Assembly (NCBI GenBank): GCA_017163975.1
Contig: JAFFSR010000034.1
Location: 1,178,001 to 1,242,000 of the forward strand
DNA from: Anastatus disparis
Lineage: Eukaryota > Arthropoda > Insecta > Hymenoptera > Eupelmidae
Reading direction: 5' to 3'
DNA: 64,000 bases
In this document: piece by piece, positions 1 to 9,334 of the stretch
Numbering within the stretch: the stretch's first letter is position 1
Layout of the letters: each line of letters starts with the position of its first letter
Notes under the pieces: generated by a model
What the model saw: only the letters and a program-made list of their open reading frames with translations
Told to the model about the DNA's origin: nothing
The model's database searches: none
Position numbers and translations under genes: made by a program

Positions 1-3000
1 ATAAATATCAAAGATTCTATTTTGACACAAATAGAAGAATTTCAGGAAAAAGATTCTGGCTGGGCTCTAAAAAGCATTATAAGTCTGAGTATAAATATGA
101 AAAAATATTCTCCGATCAAGGGCAGTTCGTACATTCCTTTACCACCTTTTATACAAAAGAAAAAAGCATGTGTCAATGTTCGTAACAATGACAATCAATG
201 TTTCAAGTATGCTATCCTCTCAGCAATATATCCAAGTGAAACTAATACTAATAGAGTTAATCAATATAGCATGCATGAGAACAAGTTGAAATTTAATAAC
301 ATAGAATTTCCAGTGACACTTAAAAATGTTCCAAAATTTGAAGAACTGAATAATATTTCAGTAAATGTGTACATGTTGAAGAAGTTTGGACAAAAGTTTG
401 AAGTATCACCTTGCCACATTACATCGGATAAAAAGGAAAAGCATGTCAATCTACTCATCATCCAAGACTTTTACATCGATGAGTATGAAAAAGATAATCA
501 TTCTGATGATATTAGTTTACCGAAATACCACTACGTTTGGATAAAGAATATGTCTCGTCTTCTGAAATCTCAACTATCTAAGACACATGTAAAATCATTC
601 CATTGTGAAAGATGTTTACAAGTCTTTTATAATGAAGAAAGATTGCAAGTTCATGAAAATGATTGTAAGAATTTGAATTATTGTCGAATTAATCTACCTG
701 ACTCGCAGAACAACATTCTGAAATTTGAAGATTATTATAAAAGCGAAAAAGTTCCTTTTATTATTTATGCTGATTTTGAATGTTTACTGAAGCCTACAAT
801 GAATGAGATTGCCTTCCAACTTCATGAAGCATATAGCATAGGATATTATATAAAATGTAGCTTTGATGACAGCTTATCTTTTTATAAGTCATATAGAAAA
901 AATATCGAAGATGGACAGACTCCTGCACAATGGTTTGTTCAAGAATTAAAATCAATCAGTGAGGAAATTGATAAACTCTACAAGAATCCGAAACCATTAA
1001 AACTTACGGATTTAGAAGAATTATCTTTCCAAAGGTCAACCATTTGTCACATATGCCGAAAACTAATCCGTGATGAAGAACTCGTAGTACGAGATCACTG
1101 TCATCTCACAGGACGGTAAGATATTAATTATAGTTATATTTCAATGAAAAAAAAATTTACTTTATCATGCAAATTTTTTTAAAATATCTATTTTTTTACA
1201 TTAGTTTCAGAGGTGCAGCACATAATTCATGTAATTTGAATTACAAGTATTCAAAATTTATTCCTGTGGTTTTTCATAACCTCAATTACGATACACACTT
1301 CATTTTGAAAGAGATAGCCACATCTTCATTGATGGGAGGACGAGTTACGCTATTGCCACATAATAAGGAAAAATATATTTCTTTTACAAAATACATAGAT
1401 GGCAGTGACCTAAGTTTTAGATTCATAGATTCTTGGCGTTTTCTTCCTTCGTCATTAGAAAAACTTGCATCATACTTGGAAAATGTGCCGATATTGATAA
1501 AAGAGTTTCGAACTGATGGTTTTACAGATGAGAAAATTGATTTTCTCAAACGTAAAGGTATATTTCCATATGATTTTGTAGATGGATTGGATAAATTATT
1601 AGTTACGAAATTGCCAGAGAAAAATCAGTTTTATAACCAACTCACCGATTCTCATATTGCTGATGAAGACTATAAGCATGCTATTCAAGTCTGGAGTAAG
1701 TTCAATATAAGGACATTAGGCGAGTATTCGGATTTATACTTAAAAACAGATGTTTTACTATTGGCGGATGTATTTGAAAGTTTTCGAGAAACATCTCTCA
1801 AAGCTTACGGTTTATGTCCAGCTCACTTTTATACGTCTCCAGGCTTGACATTTTCAGCAGCGCTAAAAATGACGAAGGTAGAACTGGAGCTTCTTACAGA
1901 TATAGATATGTTGATGTTCATTGAAGCAGGTATTCGGGGAGGAATAAGTCAATGCTGTAATCGCTATGCCAAGGCGAACAATCCATATATGGGCTCTCCG
2001 TATGATGAAAAACAGAAAATGAAAACACTTATGTACTTTGATATTAATAATCTTTATGGATGGGCAATGGTTCAATATTTGCCAGTCGGAAAATTCAAAT
2101 GGGTAGAATATGAGACGAATTCAAACTTTTACAACGCACCGCCAGATTCAGTTATTGTATATATTGCTGAAGTAGATTTGGAGTATCCTGAGGAAATACA
2201 CGATGCACATCGAGATTTTCCATTCTGCGCAGAGCATAGTAGTGCGCCACATGGCTCGAAACAAAAGAAACTTCTCACTACTTTGAAGAACAAGGAGAGA
2301 TATGTTATTTACTATCGAACACTCAGACAAGTGTTGGAAAATGGACTTCGACTGAAAAAAGTGCATAGAATTTTAAGTTTTGAGCAAAAGGCATGGCTTA
2401 AACCTTATGTGGAATTGAATACTCAGAAAAGAATGCAGGCTAAGAACGAATTTGAAAAACTTTTTTATAAATTGTTAATCAATGCTGTCTATGGAAAGTG
2501 CATTGAGCGAGAGCGGTCTCGAGTTGATGTCCGATTGGTAAATAAATTTACTGGTAGATATGGAGCAGAAGCACGCATAGCTCTACCAAATTTTCACAGC
2601 TGTGCTATTTTTGATGAGAATTTAGTTGCCATTCAAATGAAGAGAACGAGCATCACAATCAAGAAACCAATTTATGTTGGATTTTGCATTTTAGAATTAT
2701 CAAAAACATTAGTTTATGATTTTCATTATTCGTATATGAAAAAGCGAGTTGGAGACAAATGCAAACTTTTGTATACTGATACTGATAGTCTCATATACGA
2801 AGTTGAGGATGTTGACATGTACAAAATAATGAAAGAGGACATACATAAATTTGATACTTCCGATTATGAAGAAAATAATCTGTTCGAAATTCCTCGAGTT
2901 AATAAGAAAGTTCCGGGTTTGATGAAAGACGAATGTAATGGTAAGATAATGACAGAATTTATAGGATTACGAAGCAAAATGTATAGTATTTCAATCGATG

Positions 3001-3584
3001 GAGGAGAAGTTATAAAGAAAGCTAAAGGTATAAAGTCCAGTGTTGTTAAAAAATCAATTACTTTTGAGGATTACCGAAGCTGTCTTCAGGATCTTACTAT
3101 TATATACCGTGAACAGTGCAATATCCGTTCAAAATTGCATACTGTGCATACTGAAAAACAGAGAAAAATTGCTCCAAGTCCTCACGATGATAAGAGATTT
3201 TTATTGCCTGATAGTACAGATACTTTACCTTGGGGACATTATAAAATTGAAGAAATACAGATGGCGCAAGCTGCACTTGAAGTAGAGAGGGAACATGCAA
3301 GAAAAATGGCTGCTGAAAAAAAAGAAAAAGAGTGGGAGGTAGAAATGAGGAGGGGAGATACACGAGTGGAGATGGATGCTACAGAGAATGAAAGAGAGAG
3401 GGAAATCGAGAGAAGGGATGAAGCCACCAATGAAAATAGTGCAGAGCGAGTGGGGATGTCACTTTATGAAGGCGAGCAAATTATCATTGAGTATGATGTG
3501 TTAGAGGAGTTCATGAATGACTGGCATCCATCAATGGAGGGGCAAGTTCCCAGGAAGGAGAAAAAAAGGATATATTACGAGTAG
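1..3584 (+). CDS. POLB: Protein-primed DNA polymerase B of Polinton, two exons, 5' partial
   Basis: Replicative polymerase of the element. Exon 1 is 1-1115 (frame open at base 1, so the N-terminus is outside the window) and exon 2 is 1205-3584. Exon 1 carries a C2H2-like finger (598-675), the ExoI motif DFE near 769-780 and, at its end, a CxxC then DHCHLTGR. Exon 2 resumes with RGAAHNSCN, which completes an HNH/endonuclease VII-like cysteine-histidine motif. ExoII (NLNYDTHF), ExoIII (DVLLLADVFE), polymerase motif A (DINNLYG, ~2040), motif B (NAVYGK, ~2485) and motif C (YTDTDS, ~2778) follow in order, so the catalytic residues are present. After the thumb the protein has an unusual ~110-residue Glu/Arg-rich, probably coiled-coil tail, from about 3250 to the stop. 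If the intron is spliced, this is the least damaged large gene of the element. Confidence 0.9.
1116..1204 (+). other. Putative 89-nt spliceosomal intron in PolB
   Basis: Exon 1 runs to ..GGA CG and is followed by GTAAG; the 3' side is a T-rich tract ending ACATTAG at 1204. Joining 1115 to 1205 keeps frame and gives Gly-Arg-Phe-Arg-Gly across the junction, which restores the spacing of the Cys/His motif split between the two ORFs. Without splicing the ORF stops at 1117-1119. Another AG at 1210 (TTTCAG) would also be in frame but would drop two residues. Confidence 0.75.
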
Positions 3585-3586
3585 CA

Positions 3587-3715
3587 ATGGAAAGGGCAGA
3601 CATCGAAGTGGGGAATGGGCTATATCAACCAATGGACCACAATGAGGAGCGCATTCAAGTAATCGAAGAGCTTGAGGACGATCAACCTTGCACAAAGAAA
3701 TCTAAAATCGACTAA
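3587..3715 (+). CDS. Short acidic ORF after PolB, probably a frameshifted PolB tail
   Basis: ATG 3587 to TAA 3713-3715, 42 residues, Glu/Asp-rich and ending in a basic KKSK stretch. It has the same charged composition as the PolB tail and begins three bases after the PolB stop in another frame. A run of seven A at about 3561-3567 could have lost or gained a base. It is either the true PolB C-terminus after a frameshift or a tiny separate ORF; I cannot separate the two. Confidence 0.35.
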   Translation: MERADIEVGNGLYQPMDHNEERIQVIEELEDDQPCTKKSKID

Positions 3716-3723
3716 CTTTTTAA

Positions 3724-3824
3724 GTAAGTTACAATTTATTTTTTTACCAAAAAACATTATTTTTTCCATCAAAATTTTTTTCTAACAGAAATTTTTAATT
3801 TTTTTTACTTTTTCTTGTTTTCAG
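3724..3824 (+). other. Candidate 5'-UTR intron before the small conserved ORF
   Basis: GTAAGT at 3724 matches the donor consensus, and a long T-rich tract ending TTTTCAG at 3824 lies one base before the ATG context at 3826. That gives a 101-nt intron, similar in size to the PolB intron. Confidence 0.5.
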
Positions 3825-3825
3825 A

Positions 3826-4125
3826 ATGGATTTATCTGCACTAAACAAGATTGCTGGAAGCGACTTCCTGCCAAGGAAGAAAGTCACAGACTTAGAAAAA
3901 GACCAGCAGTACATGGTGACTTCACTGAAACAAGTCAAGACAAGATTTGGAACCAAGGTCGTAGCAGATTTCGACCAAAGCTTCCAAGTCTTCTTACCAG
4001 AGAAGATTTCATCTGCAATCTTAAAAGATGAAGAATTTTTCTACAATCTCTGTGATAATGCAAATAAACTGCGTTTGATTGCAATATACCTGGGAGGATC
4101 TTCTTTTAAATTCGATCGGGCTTAA
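3826..4125 (+). CDS. Small conserved Polinton protein, 99 aa, possibly DNA-binding
   Basis: Complete 99-residue ORF starting MDLSALNKIAGSDFLP and ending LGGSSFKFDRA. Intact, no membrane segment. I recognise the layout (DFLP motif, VKTRFG, FQVFLP, C-terminal LGG) as a recurrent small ORF near PolB in insect Polintons. No function is assigned. Its size and its place next to the polymerase make a single-strand DNA-binding role thinkable, but that is inference. A splice acceptor sits directly upstream and AATAAA overlaps the region just after its stop. Confidence 0.65.
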   Translation: MDLSALNKIAGSDFLPRKKVTDLEKDQQYMVTSLKQVKTRFGTKVVADFDQSFQVFLPEKISSAILKDEEFFYNLCDNANKLRLIAIYLGGSSFKFDRA

Positions 4126-4366
4126 AATAAATAAAAATATACTCGTCAAATTATTTTTCAAACTATTTATTGTAAATTGTACATAATAAGAATACATGAA
4201 TAAATGAAAGCTATTAAATATTATATAATTGTTTTTATTTATCACCACCATTTATAATTATTATATTTATATTGAATCATAAAAAGGAAATTTTAATAAT
4301 AAAAATATTTTATATATAACTTAAATTAATGAACATAATAAAATTAAATTTTTTTTTTTTTATTTA
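4126..4366. terminator. Convergent polyadenylation region
   Basis: AATAAA at 4126-4131 directly follows the stop of the plus-strand ORF. TTTATT at about 4360-4365 (AATAAA on the minus strand) lies just beyond the 3' end of the integrase gene. The 230 bp between are AT-rich and hold no ORF worth reporting. Confidence 0.55.
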
Positions 4367-4404
4367 TTACACTGAAATACGTGGTAAAATACATCTTAGC
4401 TTAT

Positions 4405-5342
4405 TCAAATAATCTCATTTTTATCTATCCAACTATTATGCTTGCTATTTAGACCTAACCACTTAACATATACACGTTTACCACTTTTCTTTAAAACTTT
4501 TTCTACCAAATAAATTTCTGGATACATAGTCTTTTGAATTTCCGTTTCATAAAAGCCGCCGGAGACTGGTTCATCATAATAATCTTTGACATGGTAAGTT
4601 ATGGGATTGGTTTTTACAACTCTTGTTATTGTGAAAATTTCAGTTGACCAATTTGGTGTATAACCTTTTTCAAAAACTTGTTTTATCTTACTTATTCGCA
4701 CTTTATCTCCTACTTTGAATTTTGGTTTTTTACAGGTCTTTTTTCAGTTGGGTAATTTTTCTTGATTTCTTTTTCATTTACCTTCGTAACGTTTTCAGGC
4801 TCGATTCCTATTGTCCGATGTTTTCTTGAATTGTATGCTTTCACTAACTCAGGCAGAATATCCAACCATTTATAACTTCCTTGTTTGCTGAATTCTAACC
4901 ACATTGCATTTTTTAAAGTTCTATTAAAGCGTTCACATATGCTTGCATGAAGATTACTATGTGAAGAGTAGTGATTTATTTTGTACTTTTTCATAAGATT
5001 CTGAAAGTTTGAATTGTAGAATTCTTTTCCTTGGTCAGTTTGTAAATTCGATGGCACCCGTTCTTGTTTTAATATTGACTTCATAGCTAGAGTAACATCA
5101 TTGCCACTCTTCGATTTGACTGGTACAGCCCATGCATACTTTGAAAATATATCTATGACAGTTAGTAAGTAGCGAAAACCTTTGTTTTCCTTGAAATAAG
5201 GTATCATTTCTACAAGGTCAGCTTGCCAAGTCTCATCTAATCCGCGTATGTCATATTTTCTTCGCTTGTACCTTCGACGTGCTGGCTTGTGTAGCTCTTC
5301 AACTACTCTTTGACGTTCCATCTTAAACTTCAACTTTAGCAA
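4405..5342 (-). pseudogene. INT: Retroviral-type integrase with chromodomain, frameshifted
   Basis: Catalyses insertion of the element. Reading right to left: ATG at 5342; a basic N-terminal region; the rve core with the first Asp in TWQADLVEM, the second in QTDQGKEF and Glu in CERFNRTLK, so the D,D-35-E triad is present; then a stop at 4710. The C-terminal part continues in another frame from about 4701 to 4405 and contains a chromodomain-like stretch (YLVEKVL.. VYVKWLG.. SWIDKNEI). The frame change falls in a T run at 4726-4731, so one base was lost or gained. It overlaps the upstream fibre-like gene by 20 bases, in line with a compact minus-strand cluster. Catalytic core intact, C-terminal domain uncoupled. 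Confidence 0.88.
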
Positions 5343-5766
5343 TATCCGATCGTCTATTCATTTCTTTAATTATATATTCAATACTTGCAAAATTTCGTTG
5401 AGTCATATCATAGACATAAGTTAATTTTTCGTCTATTTCTGCTTTATATATTTCAACTTTGTTCTCATATTCTTGTATAGCTTTAGCAACTTCTATAATT
5501 TTAGAAGATAAGTAATCAACTTCTTTCTGTAGGATATTATTTAGTGAATTCAAACTAATGGCATCATTTGGATCATTAGCCTCTCCAATATTGCAAAGCC
5601 GCTTATTTTCTAAATCAAAATCACCATCTGATGTAACATTGAATCCAATACCTCGAGGACCACGACTCACTTGCGAGCCCTCAAGTTTTCTTCCAAACAC
5701 ATCGAGACTTATGATACTACTATTGATTTGAAAATTGTGTACGTCAATATATATGCGCAGCTTCAC
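5323..5766 (-). CDS. Fibre-like coiled-coil protein of Polinton
   Basis: 147-residue ORF, intact. The N-terminal half has a SDGDFDLENKRLCNIG segment followed by NDAISLNSLN, the style of sequence seen in phage and adenoviral fibre/tail shafts. The C-terminal half (residues ~75-140) is a heptad-rich coiled coil rich in Glu, Lys and Ile, suited to trimerisation. It overlaps the ATPase ORF end by 23 bases and the integrase start by 20, so the three genes are probably co-transcribed on the minus strand. A host-attachment or virion-surface role is inferred from sequence style only. The displayed start is an ATG at 5766. Confidence 0.6.
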   Translation of the reverse strand: MKLRIYIDVHNFQINSSIISLDVFGRKLEGSQVSRGPRGIGFNVTSDGDFDLENKRLCNIGEANDPNDAISLNSLNNILQKEVDYLSSKIIEVAKAIQEYENKVEIYKAEIDEKLTYVYDMTQRNFASIEYIIKEMNRRSDIAKVEV

Positions 5767-7180
5767 GTAGTTCCTCTATGATTGATTGGATTTCATTGTT
5801 GTGATTATTATTTCCAGCAGGTCGTTCGGCTATCAATAATCGCAGTCTTTCGACAAGCTCATTCGGATCATCCCAGTAGACTAGATCTATGGAAGTATTC
5901 TTTTTTGCTATTTTATATTTAGGTATGAGACCCCCTCCGCTGGTAGACATTCTACTACGATCACTGCGGAACATTGGTGCTATGATTTTTGAATATTTTC
6001 TACTCTTCGAAGAGCGTATATTCTCACTTTTGCTATGTCTTTTTCTATGGGCATTTGTTGCTTCCAGGATAATGCGATAGTTCTTGCGATCTGTTGTACT
6101 CAAAAGATTATCATCTGGTTCTTTTTTGAAAAGCAATTCCATTAGACCATTGCTTTTAGGAAAACTTAAATCTTTCACTTTTATCATTTTATCATCAAAT
6201 TGAATTTGTGAATCACCCATCATGTATACCCCACTGACTTTTCTCACTCCGTATATGTTATCGATTTTGCTGCGGCTTCCATTTAGCATTGATAAAAAGT
6301 CTGTCGGTTCAGTTTCTTTATGCGCAGATACAAATGGTGAATATATAGATTTGAATGATGAATTTGCAGAATTGAATGATGAATTCATCATTGTGCTATT
6401 TATCGGAGAAAAATCATCGCCATTAGAAGCATCATTATCAAACGCCGAACCCGAGTTATTAATATCGTTTACAATATAACTTGATTCATCATCCTTTTTA
6501 ATAGCAAAACAGTCAAATCCTTTTCTATATCTACCATCATTCATTGCTCTATCTTTGTCAATAACAACAAATCCATACTTGTCATTCTTCCAGCATTCTG
6601 TACAAAGATTTCGAAATTCATTTAAAGTTAAGTCAGTATTCACATGGTCTTCATAGATATGTTTAAGATTAACATCATCTTGACGATAAATTACCATCAA
6701 ATTAATATTGTCCCTGATGAGATGTTTCGGTATATGAGCATATGACTGACATAGATAAAAGCTATCTACACTTTTGTGTCTCCCCATACAGAAAAAAGCT
6801 CTGACGTTATCCTGCTTCTCACAAGCCACATCATCAAAAATCATAATTGAATTAGGTAGGGCTTCATCTGGAGACACTACAGATGCATGTTCACTGAACG
6901 GTAGATATGATATACCTTCAATTGGTTCTAAAACTTTTTGAAGAAATTGGTATTTCGGTTGATTTAAGGATTTAGAGTATACATACAAATTTTCAAATCT
7001 AAGACCATTAGGGTGTGTAATTAGAGCTAATAAACTATTAGTTTTTCCACAGTTCGATGGGCCACAAAATACTGCTCGTATATTATCTGGAAGTAACTCT
7101 CCATGTCGCTTTTTCTTTTCGTTTTCTCAAAATCAAAGTTGCCGACGGGAAGTTTGACGTTCTGCTCAGTAAAATCCATG
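5744..7180 (-). pseudogene. ATP: Genome-packaging ATPase of the FtsK/HerA type, frameshift near the start
   Basis: Packages DNA into capsids. The start ATG is at 7178-7180, followed by about 25 residues with a basic EKTKRK stretch. The frame then breaks around 7100-7108 in an A/G-rich run. The other frame carries the Walker A loop GPSNCGKT (about 7037-7062), the conserved THPNG and NLYVYSKS, and Walker B as SIMIFDDV near 6840. After the ATPase core (to about 6480) comes a ~240-residue Ser/Asn-rich and basic extension ending in YWDDPNELVERLRLLIAERP and a helical tail. That extension may be a separate domain or a fusion of two ORFs. Catalytic motifs are intact; the N-terminal 25 residues are out of frame. 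Confidence 0.85.
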
Positions 7181-7277
7181 TTTACGTAACAAAGTCAAAT
7201 CTAAGATTGACCTTTTCTAAATATAAACGCTTGTTTTATATTTTGATCATCAGTTGTAAATCAGCACTCAAAGAGAG
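7181..7277. promoter_or_regulatory. Divergent promoter between ATPase and PLA2 genes
   Basis: A 97-bp gap separates the minus-strand ATPase ATG (7180) from the plus-strand PLA2 ATG (7278). On the plus strand TATAAA at 7222-7227 is followed about 28 bases later by TCAGTT (7250-7255), a good match to the arthropod initiator at the expected distance. No equally clear pair is seen for the minus strand. Confidence 0.5.
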
Positions 7278-8090
7278 ATGCTCGTACACAAATCACAGAA
7301 GCACCCTAAGGGTAAAGGGTTACTTGATAAAGTAATCAATAACTTACCTATTGAAATGCATATTCCTGGATATCAATATTGTGGTCCCGGAACAAAACTG
7401 AAAAAGCGTCTAAAAAGAGGTGATACAGGTATCAATCCACTTGATCAAGCATGCAAAGAACATGACATATCTTATTCTGATAAAAATGCTGATCGAAAAG
7501 TCGCTGACATGAAGCTCGCTGATAAAGCTTGGCAGCGTGTTAGAGCCAAAAATGCAAGTCTTAGCGAAAAAGCAACTGCTTTTGTTGTTGCAAATGCTAT
7601 GAAATTAAAAGGAAAGACAGGAATGGGTGTAAAATTGAGTAAATTAGTAACTGCAAGTAAAAAATCATTGAAACCAAGTAAACATTCTCGCAAAGTTATT
7701 CAGTCCGCTTTAAAAGGTGCACGTGAAGCTCTCAAGATCGTTGGCGGTAAGAAAAAAATTATCATTCCACGTATTCTACCTGTTCCATCAAAAATAGGTG
7801 GCGCTCTGCCTTTTCTCATACCATTGTTCGCAGCACTAAGTGCAACTGGTGCTCTGGCTGGAGGAGCTGCTGGAATAGCTAAAGCAGTAAATGAGGCTAA
7901 AGCTGCACAGAAAAATTATGAAGAAAGTAAGAGACATAATAAAACTATGGAAGCTATTGCTCTAGGAAAAGGTCTCCATCTTAAACCATATAAAACTGGA
8001 ATGGGATTATTTATGAAACCTCATATCGGTAATGGTCAAGTTAAAAAAAAAAAACTTCGATTTAACTTTGCCAAATCGTGCACTGACTGA
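7278..8090 (+). CDS. Phospholipase A2-domain protein (parvovirus VP1u-like)
   Basis: 270-residue ORF from a real ATG. Residues ~30-60 carry the secreted-PLA2 signature: a calcium loop YCGPGTKL, then ACKEHDISY with the catalytic His-Asp pair and the conserved Cys and Tyr. The same domain in parvovirus capsids breaches endosomal membranes, so this is probably a virion-associated entry factor (inference). Residues ~175-205 are hydrophobic and Ala/Gly-rich, like a membrane-active segment, and the C-terminus is Gly/Lys-rich. An A run (8042-8053) near the end is also where the protease ORF begins, so the last residues may be out of frame. Both catalytic residues are present. Confidence 0.85.
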   Translation: MLVHKSQKHPKGKGLLDKVINNLPIEMHIPGYQYCGPGTKLKKRLKRGDTGINPLDQACKEHDISYSDKNADRKVADMKLADKAWQRVRAKNASLSEKATAFVVANAMKLKGKTGMGVKLSKLVTASKKSLKPSKHSRKVIQSALKGAREALKIVGGKKKIIIPRILPVPSKIGGALPFLIPLFAALSATGALAGGAAGIAKAVNEAKAAQKNYEESKRHNKTMEAIALGKGLHLKPYKTGMGLFMKPHIGNGQVKKKKLRFNFAKSCTD

Positions 8091-8423
8091 CTATGATCTT
8101 ATAAAGTATGCTCGTATGATGCAAATCCCATATTTTCGAGGTGTTTTCATGAGAAATAATCTACCTTCTGATGGCCCATGGCATAACGAATCTGCTATAG
8201 TTAACTTAGATGATTTTCAAAACAAAGGCACTCACTGGGTATGTTATCGAAAACGAGGTTCTGAAGTGATTTATTTTGATAGTTTTGGTGATCTTAAACC
8301 CCTATAGATCTCATGTTATATTTTAACGTGGAAGAAGTGAAATACAACTATAAAAGATATCAAAATTTTGACTCATTTATTTGTGGACATCTTTGTCTTC
8401 AATTCTTGTGTGAAAGACTATAA
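8032..8423 (+). pseudogene. PRO: Adenain-like cysteine protease, frameshifted
   Basis: Capsid-maturation protease of the adenovirus/Polinton Ulp1-like family. The first ORF (8032-8307) holds the conserved MQIPYFRGVF and the catalytic His in GTHWVCY plus the acidic residue in YFDSFGD. It stops at 8305 because of a one-base change in the C run at 8299-8302. The other frame continues from about 8307 to the TAA at 8421-8423 and contains DSFICGHLCL, which includes the nucleophile Cys, and a Gln-rich helix. All catalytic residues survive but in two frames. The N-terminus overlaps the PLA2 ORF end at a long A run; no clean ATG for the protease can be fixed. Confidence 0.8.
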
Positions 8424-8468
8424 AAGAAGAGTTTTCAGACAAGCAGGATCATTCTTTTTCAAACAGTC

Positions 8469-9158
8469 ATGGAAGATAGTTTCACTTTGAGTCTTTCAGG
8501 CAAATCTTCTATCTTAGAAGCGCAATATTTTCCTTCAATAGAACTACCACAGCATAAGAATTTTGTTTTGGGTTAAGTTGAACTTTTAACATTCAACTCG
8601 ATTCCCAATGTTGACGATTCGAATAATAAACTTCATATAAACGGAGAGAAGATTATTATTATTCCTACTGGCAGTTATGAAATTGATGCTATTAATCAAT
8701 TTTTGCAAAAAGATTTGAAATCTAAAGACATCGAGTTTTCCTTGAAAGCTAACAACAATACTCTCAGAAGTGAAATTTATTGCAGCCATCAGATAGATCT
8801 TAGACCTCGCGATTCAATAGGCAGTCTTCTCGGTTTCACTCGTCGCGTTCTTCATGAAGACATTCATCACAGCTCTGATTTACCTGTGAAGATATTGAAA
8901 ATAAACGCACTCAGAGTAGAGTGTAATATTACTACAGGTGCTTACATCAACGACAAAAAAGTTCACACGATCCATGAGTTTTTCCCAAAAGTTCCTCCAG
9001 GATATAAAATCATAGAAGTTCCATCGCATGTCATATATTTACCACTCAATGTTAAAAGTATAGATCATCTTCAAATCCGAATCGTTGATCAAGACGGAAA
9101 TTTAGTGAATTTCCGAGGAGAGGAAATTACTGTTAGACTTCACATAAAATCTGTATAA
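8469..9158 (+). pseudogene. Penton/minor capsid-like protein with one nonsense codon
   Basis: One frame runs from ATG 8469 to TAA 9158 with a single in-frame TAA at 8574-8576, 35 codons in. The protein is ~229 residues, beta-rich, with GSYEIDAINQFL and a conserved GSLLGF(T)R segment in the middle, typical of the penton-like minor jelly-roll protein of Polintons. A pyrimidine tract ending CAAACAG lies two bases before the ATG. Its stop overlaps the start of the next small ORF (TAATG). The nonsense codon is a substitution-type lesion, not a homopolymer slip. Confidence 0.72.
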
Positions 9159-9304
9159 TGGGAATCGTTTATAATTCAAGTGTGCATATAAGTCAGCCAT
9201 CATGTCAACCCACCATCAGTCGTCCAAAGGTACTCAAACCGTTAACACGGAAGAGCATCCAGTTTCTCAAAAGCATAGGTCTCAAAGTACGTGGAAAAAG
9301 ATAA
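9158..9304 (+). CDS. Small basic protein, 48 aa
   Basis: ATG at 9158 overlaps the preceding stop (TAATG). The ORF encodes 48 residues starting MGIVYNSSVHISQPS and ending in a strongly basic GLKVRGKR. It is intact and lies between the penton-like and major capsid genes. Size, charge and place recall small basic core or cement proteins of adenovirus-like elements; no function can be read from the sequence. Confidence 0.55.
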   Translation: MGIVYNSSVHISQPSCQPTISRPKVLKPLTRKSIQFLKSIGLKVRGKR

Positions 9305-9334
9305 ATTGTATCATTCTCTGCTGCTTTCAGAAAA

